A DNA stretch of 64,000 nucleotides from Paraspadella gotoi (lineage: Eukaryota; Chaetognatha). The notes beneath the pieces are model-generated. The model worked only from the letters and a program-made list of their open reading frames with translations. It was not told the origin of the DNA and made no database searches. Position numbers and translations under genes: made by a program. Position 1 is the stretch's first letter. Every line of letters starts with the position of its first letter. This document shows positions 60,801 through 64,000 of this stretch, piece by piece. Where the stretch lies: the NCBI GenBank assembly GCA_051294375.1, contig JBJCIZ010000239.1, positions 2,927,476 through 2,991,475 of the forward strand, in the 5' to 3' direction.

Positions 60801-63251
60801 ATTATTATTAAAAGCAATGATTCATAAAAATTAATAGCAAATGATCACAATAACATAAGATAAGAAAAACTGTCCTCCAAATCCCTCTTGAATACTTATG
60901 GAAAACATAAAAGAAAAAAAAAGAAAAAACGAAAAATTTAAAAAAAAAACTTTTCAGACCATGCTCACGAAGAATTATAATTTTGGATAAAAAATAAATA
61001 AATCAAAAAATAAAAACATCAGATTGTGACAAAATCGATTGGGAAAAATCTGATTTTTTTCAAAATGCAAAATTATTTCTCAAGTTCCTTATTTATAATT
61101 CTCCATGAGACAAATGTTTTTTTCGAAAATTTAAATATTCACTTTTAATTAATTAAAAATCATTTTAGTATACTAAATTTTAAAATATTTTTATAAAAAT
61201 TTATACCTAAAGTTCTAAGAAGATGCTTTTCCCAAAAATGTCTCTTAGATCTTTCTTAAAACGCCAAACAAGTTACAGCCACAAAATGAATACAAAAACT
61301 AGAAAAAAGCAATATTGTTTTGTCATTCTGATTTAGAGATATTTGGTTAATTGTTATGCCTTAAATTTCCTTTAAATGAAAATATATAGGTTTAAAAGAT
61401 AGCTCTTGATCTCTAGTTGTAAATTGAGTTTGAATATAACTTTTTTTAATCAACAAGTTTAACCCAGATTAATTACAATGACGATGGTATGAATTTTTGT
61501 CACCGTTTTAAGCTAATTTTAGCCTGATTTTTTACATATTTTGATTATCTTTGCGATCTTACTGATTAAAAACAGTCATGGTAAAAAAAGCCTATGTTCT
61601 TTCGAATATAAGGCATATGTTAGTAATGAGACAGAGTAAAATTTTGGTCACAAGATAAAGAATTTTGCATGAGAAGAGCGTGAATAAAATTTTCCACGAG
61701 ACTGTGCACCGCGACGTAAGTAGACAGGGATTTGAACATGAAACCAAACAAAACAATATTTATTGATATACCCGACAAATTCAAATTTTAATGGGAACAG
61801 CATTAAACTAATCCATTATTGGATTAATTATTGTGTTAAAATATTTTTTTTGCAAAAATGTTCCGAACCATGAGTAATTCGCTAATTAATATTATTATAT
61901 TGCTATATAATGTTAAAAATTTTTTGGTTATTTTTAAGTTTTTTTAATTGATTCTGATAGAGCTTAAAAAGTTAAGCAAAAAATATAATTACAACTTTTT
62001 AAAATTTTGATGTTTTATTACTAAAAATTAGTAAAAAAACTGCTAAAATCATCAGATGATGATGATGATGATGATGATTTTTTAAGGTTTTTATCAATTT
62101 AAACCCACGTATCATCAAAATATTGAAAAAAGAATTATACTTTGTGTAGATAACTTTTTATAAGCTATTTGAATTTGCTTTTAAAAATATAAAATTCAAA
62201 AAAAATTTTTTTACATTTCCTATCTAAAAATAAATATTAAAAAATTAATTACTAATGCTTCTTGCCATTTTAGAAAATTTTGCTCCAATGAAAGTTTTCT
62301 CAGAAATGTATGAAGTTTCACTTGGAAAGGTTCCCAAATCAAACTTCTGACCCACCCCATTGACGAAGTTTGGCTCTAATGAAGACGGTGTCAATTTTGG
62401 ACAGAATACCCAGATACAAAATCTACATCTATTTATACAGAGCAAGTGGATCAGAGACGTGGGTAAATTTTACAGCCTCTTCGCTCATTGGCCGCTTCCA
62501 TTTGAGTCTCGACCAATCAGAGAGCTCGATTCCATTCTGGTAATTTCTTCCCGAGCCTCCGATCCGGTTCCGTCTCTATATAAGAGAGCTCGATTCCATT
62601 TCGGTGATTTCTCCCCGAGCTTCTGATCCGGTTCCATTTCTGTATCTCCTGTGATGGAATAAAAAATAGAGAAAAAAAGAATAAAAGAAAGAGTACCCAC
62701 TCTAATTTCCACGAATTCCAGCATCTGTAGTAACGATTTGTTTTCGGAGGCGCTCATGTTCCAGCAAACGACGGCTCCCTCGCGAAAGAAGAAGACGTCA
62801 CGCGAAGGCGAATCATCTTGACGGTAGAGGGCGCGCGCGTAGATGACGTTTGTCAACTCGTGGCCGAGATCCAGAGGCTCGTAAAGCCGTTTTTCCTTCC
62901 ATCAAACACACAACGCGCCGTCGAGGAAAAAAGATTTTTTTTCTCGAATTTTCGTGACTGACGATCTTTGAAAGTTCAAACCTGCAACGACTGCAGCAGC
63001 TTGTCCATGTCAAACTCGGCGCCAAAAGCGTAGCCGACGACTGCCTTGTGGAAGGGAATCCCGTCGTTCTCGAGGATTCGCGGACGACCGGATCGGGAGA
63101 CGAGCCGCGTCAGCGGGAGGCTCGACAAGTGGTTCGGCTGGAACGCCTGATTCGAGACGGCTCGCGCTTTGGGAAGGTTTTCGCCGACGATTGTCGATTT
63201 TTGTAAATCGACGGGGGAAAAAAAACGACAAAGACGATATAGAGACTTCAT
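57805..63251 (-). CDS. RMND1: RMND1 (mitochondrial DUF155 protein)
   Basis: RMND1 is an inner-membrane mitochondrial protein needed for mitochondrial translation. Start at 63251 (MKSLYRLCRFFSPVDLQKST), a likely presequence. Exon 1 continues to AVVGYAFGAEFDMDKLLQSL. Exon 2 (about 62695-62905) reads EKRLYEPLDLGHELTNVIYA and VFFFREGAVVCWNMSASENK, the DUF155 core. After a ~4.2-kb intron, the last exon (57805-58406) holds FVKYAVSNALAQSVKLAVWE, PDFYWDRPELERIYRKAFIH, RTSVMNKRLDHCVELTQMMS and a C-terminal hydrophobic anchor (ETIIICLIAIEVLFEVFHVV). Part of the domain between exons 2 and 58406 may lie in an exon I have not placed. The intron is exceptionally long for this window and packed with repeats. 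Confidence 0.9.
58424..58474 (+). tRNA. 3' half of a type II (Leu-like) tRNA, truncated
   Basis: CGTCTC-TTCG-GAGGCG (58434-58449) forms a perfect long variable arm. The T-arm GGGTTCGAATCCC follows, then CGCTGTCA as the 3' acceptor strand and, by chance or not, CCA. The 5' half (acceptor, D-arm, anticodon) is absent; an A-tract lies directly 5'. So it is a tRNA remnant, not a working gene. It sits about 20 nt from the RMND1 splice acceptor. Confidence 0.7.
59084..59211. repeat. 24-bp perfect inverted repeat, possible small MITE
   Basis: AAAAATGTAATAGAGAGACA plus TTTT at 59084-59107 is exactly complementary to 59188-59211, with ~80 bp between. No coding content. It lies in the long RMND1 intron. 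Confidence 0.8.
61778..62366 (-). repeat. Dispersed ~590-bp repeat, copy 2 (RMND1 intron)
   Basis: Inverted copy of 44992-45588; see that entry. The (ATG)n stretch is at ~62055-62080. Beyond 62366 the two copies stop matching, so this marks one end of the unit. Confidence 0.85.
62486..62648 (+). promoter_or_regulatory. Tandem 64-bp repeat with CCAAT and TATA-like boxes
   Basis: Two ~64-bp tandem units (62521-62584 and 62585-62648) start AGAGCTCGATTCCATT and are about 85% alike. Just upstream are ATTGG (62488-62492) and CCAAT (62512-62516). TCTATATAAGAGAG spans 62574-62587. The layout resembles a plus-strand core promoter, perhaps from a repeat element, inside an intron of a minus-strand gene. 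Function is inference only. Confidence 0.35.
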
Positions 63252-63468
63252 ATCTGTAGTAAAAATGGCACTGACAAGGATTACGAGTTGAAACATTGAG
63301 TGCTTAACAATGGTAGAAATCTTTATCATGGATTGAAACGTAACAATTATGAGTGATCGTGAGTTTTCCGAAAGTTCAATAAAAAAAATCAACAATAACA
63401 AAAATAATCAAATGAGATTTGTAATGAACAACTTTGTTTGTTCCAGTATAAAGAATTAAATTTTTTTT

Positions 63469-64000
63469 TTACTTGGGCCTTTTGAATGCTGCTTTTCCGG
63501 TAGATTTCGACGCGCCCTTTGCGGTCTTTGCTTTCTTGTTGTTGTTGCCTTTTAATCCATCTTCCGATTTACGTTTGTTGGCGGCGCTTGGACTTTGAAC
63601 TGTCTAAATTAATAAACGAAGCGGTATATTATTTAATCCTCAGACGAGTTAGTGTGGCAGACGCAAAAGTAAAAAAGTCGGGACATGAAAAATACCTTGA
63701 AAAATGAATCCATCCTCATTTGCGTTTGACCTCCTCTCGCTTTTGCCAATCGTTTGGAACTGGAGCGGATTCGATCTTCGCTGAAATTCTTTTCTTTGCA
63801 CATGAATTCCACTAAAGCCTCTTCGTCAGGCTCCGTCCACTGGTCACAGAAAAAATCAGGTTCACCAGTCACCGTGAATACTCCGCCCCCCCCCCAAAGT
63901 TTCACTTTCAAAAAAAACCTTTAAATCCAGCGAGGCGGCGTCGACGACGTCGGGTTCCTTGAAGAGTCGCCTCGCCTCCACGAAGAGCCAGTCTTCGGGC
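63469..64000 (-). CDS. FEN1: Flap endonuclease 1, C-terminal part, cut by right edge
   Basis: FEN1 removes 5' flaps during Okazaki-fragment maturation and long-patch base excision repair in the nucleus. The visible exons hold [20 protein letters not shown] at the right edge, then [40 protein letters not shown] and [16 protein letters not shown]. The last contains a canonical PCNA-binding PIP box (QMRMDSFF). The final exon (63469-63605) is Lys-rich ([20 protein letters not shown]) and ends RPK, a nuclear-localisation tail. The intron at about 63760-63925 has a 10-G run shortly after its donor. The catalytic N-terminus lies outside the window. Confidence 0.95.

Overview
This window is eukaryotic nuclear DNA from a compact animal genome. 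The genes are broken by many short GT-AG introns (about 50-600 bp), coding DNA is GC-richer than the AT-rich spacers, and the gene set is typically metazoan. The organism cannot be named from this window. A nanos gene, a C2H2 zinc-finger gene with an insect/crustacean-like ZAD-type N-terminus, a SYCP2-like meiotic gene and a DIRS-type retrotransposon all suggest a non-vertebrate bilaterian, possibly an arthropod (inference).

Almost every gene lies on the minus strand, head to tail, often 150-370 bp apart. From right to left (5' to 3' on the minus strand) they are: FEN1 (cut by the right edge), RMND1, an SLC25A24-type Ca-dependent mitochondrial carrier, RPB7/POLR2G, PRMT1, TRABID/ZRANB1, mitochondrial ribosomal protein mL41, COQ5, cullin-5, nanos, a C2H2 zinc-finger protein, GPKOW, a SYCP2-like gene, ACTR10 (dynactin Arp11), PARN, CCDC97, HEATR5B, PMS2 and a tweety homologue (cut by the left edge). 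The one plus-strand gene (15275-16440) encodes a small multi-pass membrane protein I do not recognise. It is divergent from CCDC97 and convergent with PARN.

Most genes are housekeeping: DNA repair and replication (PMS2, FEN1), RNA metabolism (PARN, GPKOW, CCDC97, RPB7), ubiquitin control (CUL5, TRABID), mitochondrial function (COQ5, mL41, RMND1, SLC25A24), trafficking (HEATR5B, ACTR10) and arginine methylation (PRMT1). Two belong to the germline or meiosis (nanos, SYCP2-like).

Mobile and repeat content sits mainly in introns and spacers. A DIRS-like tyrosine-recombinase retroelement fragment lies in a PARN intron beside a 25-N gap. A MITE-like element fills a PMS2 intron. A ~90-bp foldback lies 6 nt from a splice donor in mL41. 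A ~590-bp repeat occurs in opposite orientations in TRABID and RMND1 introns, and a 3' half of a Leu-type tRNA lies in RMND1. Both assembly gaps (21185-21209 and 27556-27752) are bordered by coding DNA whose frame breaks repeatedly at single bases, which looks more like local sequence error than biology.

The most unusual observations are the ~285-residue acidic insertion with three NDPxF motifs inside the COQ5 methyltransferase fold, the PMS2 intron bracketed by a 10-bp direct repeat that supplies splice-site bases, a GC-AG intron whose donor opens a (GA)20 tract, and the long run of same-strand genes.
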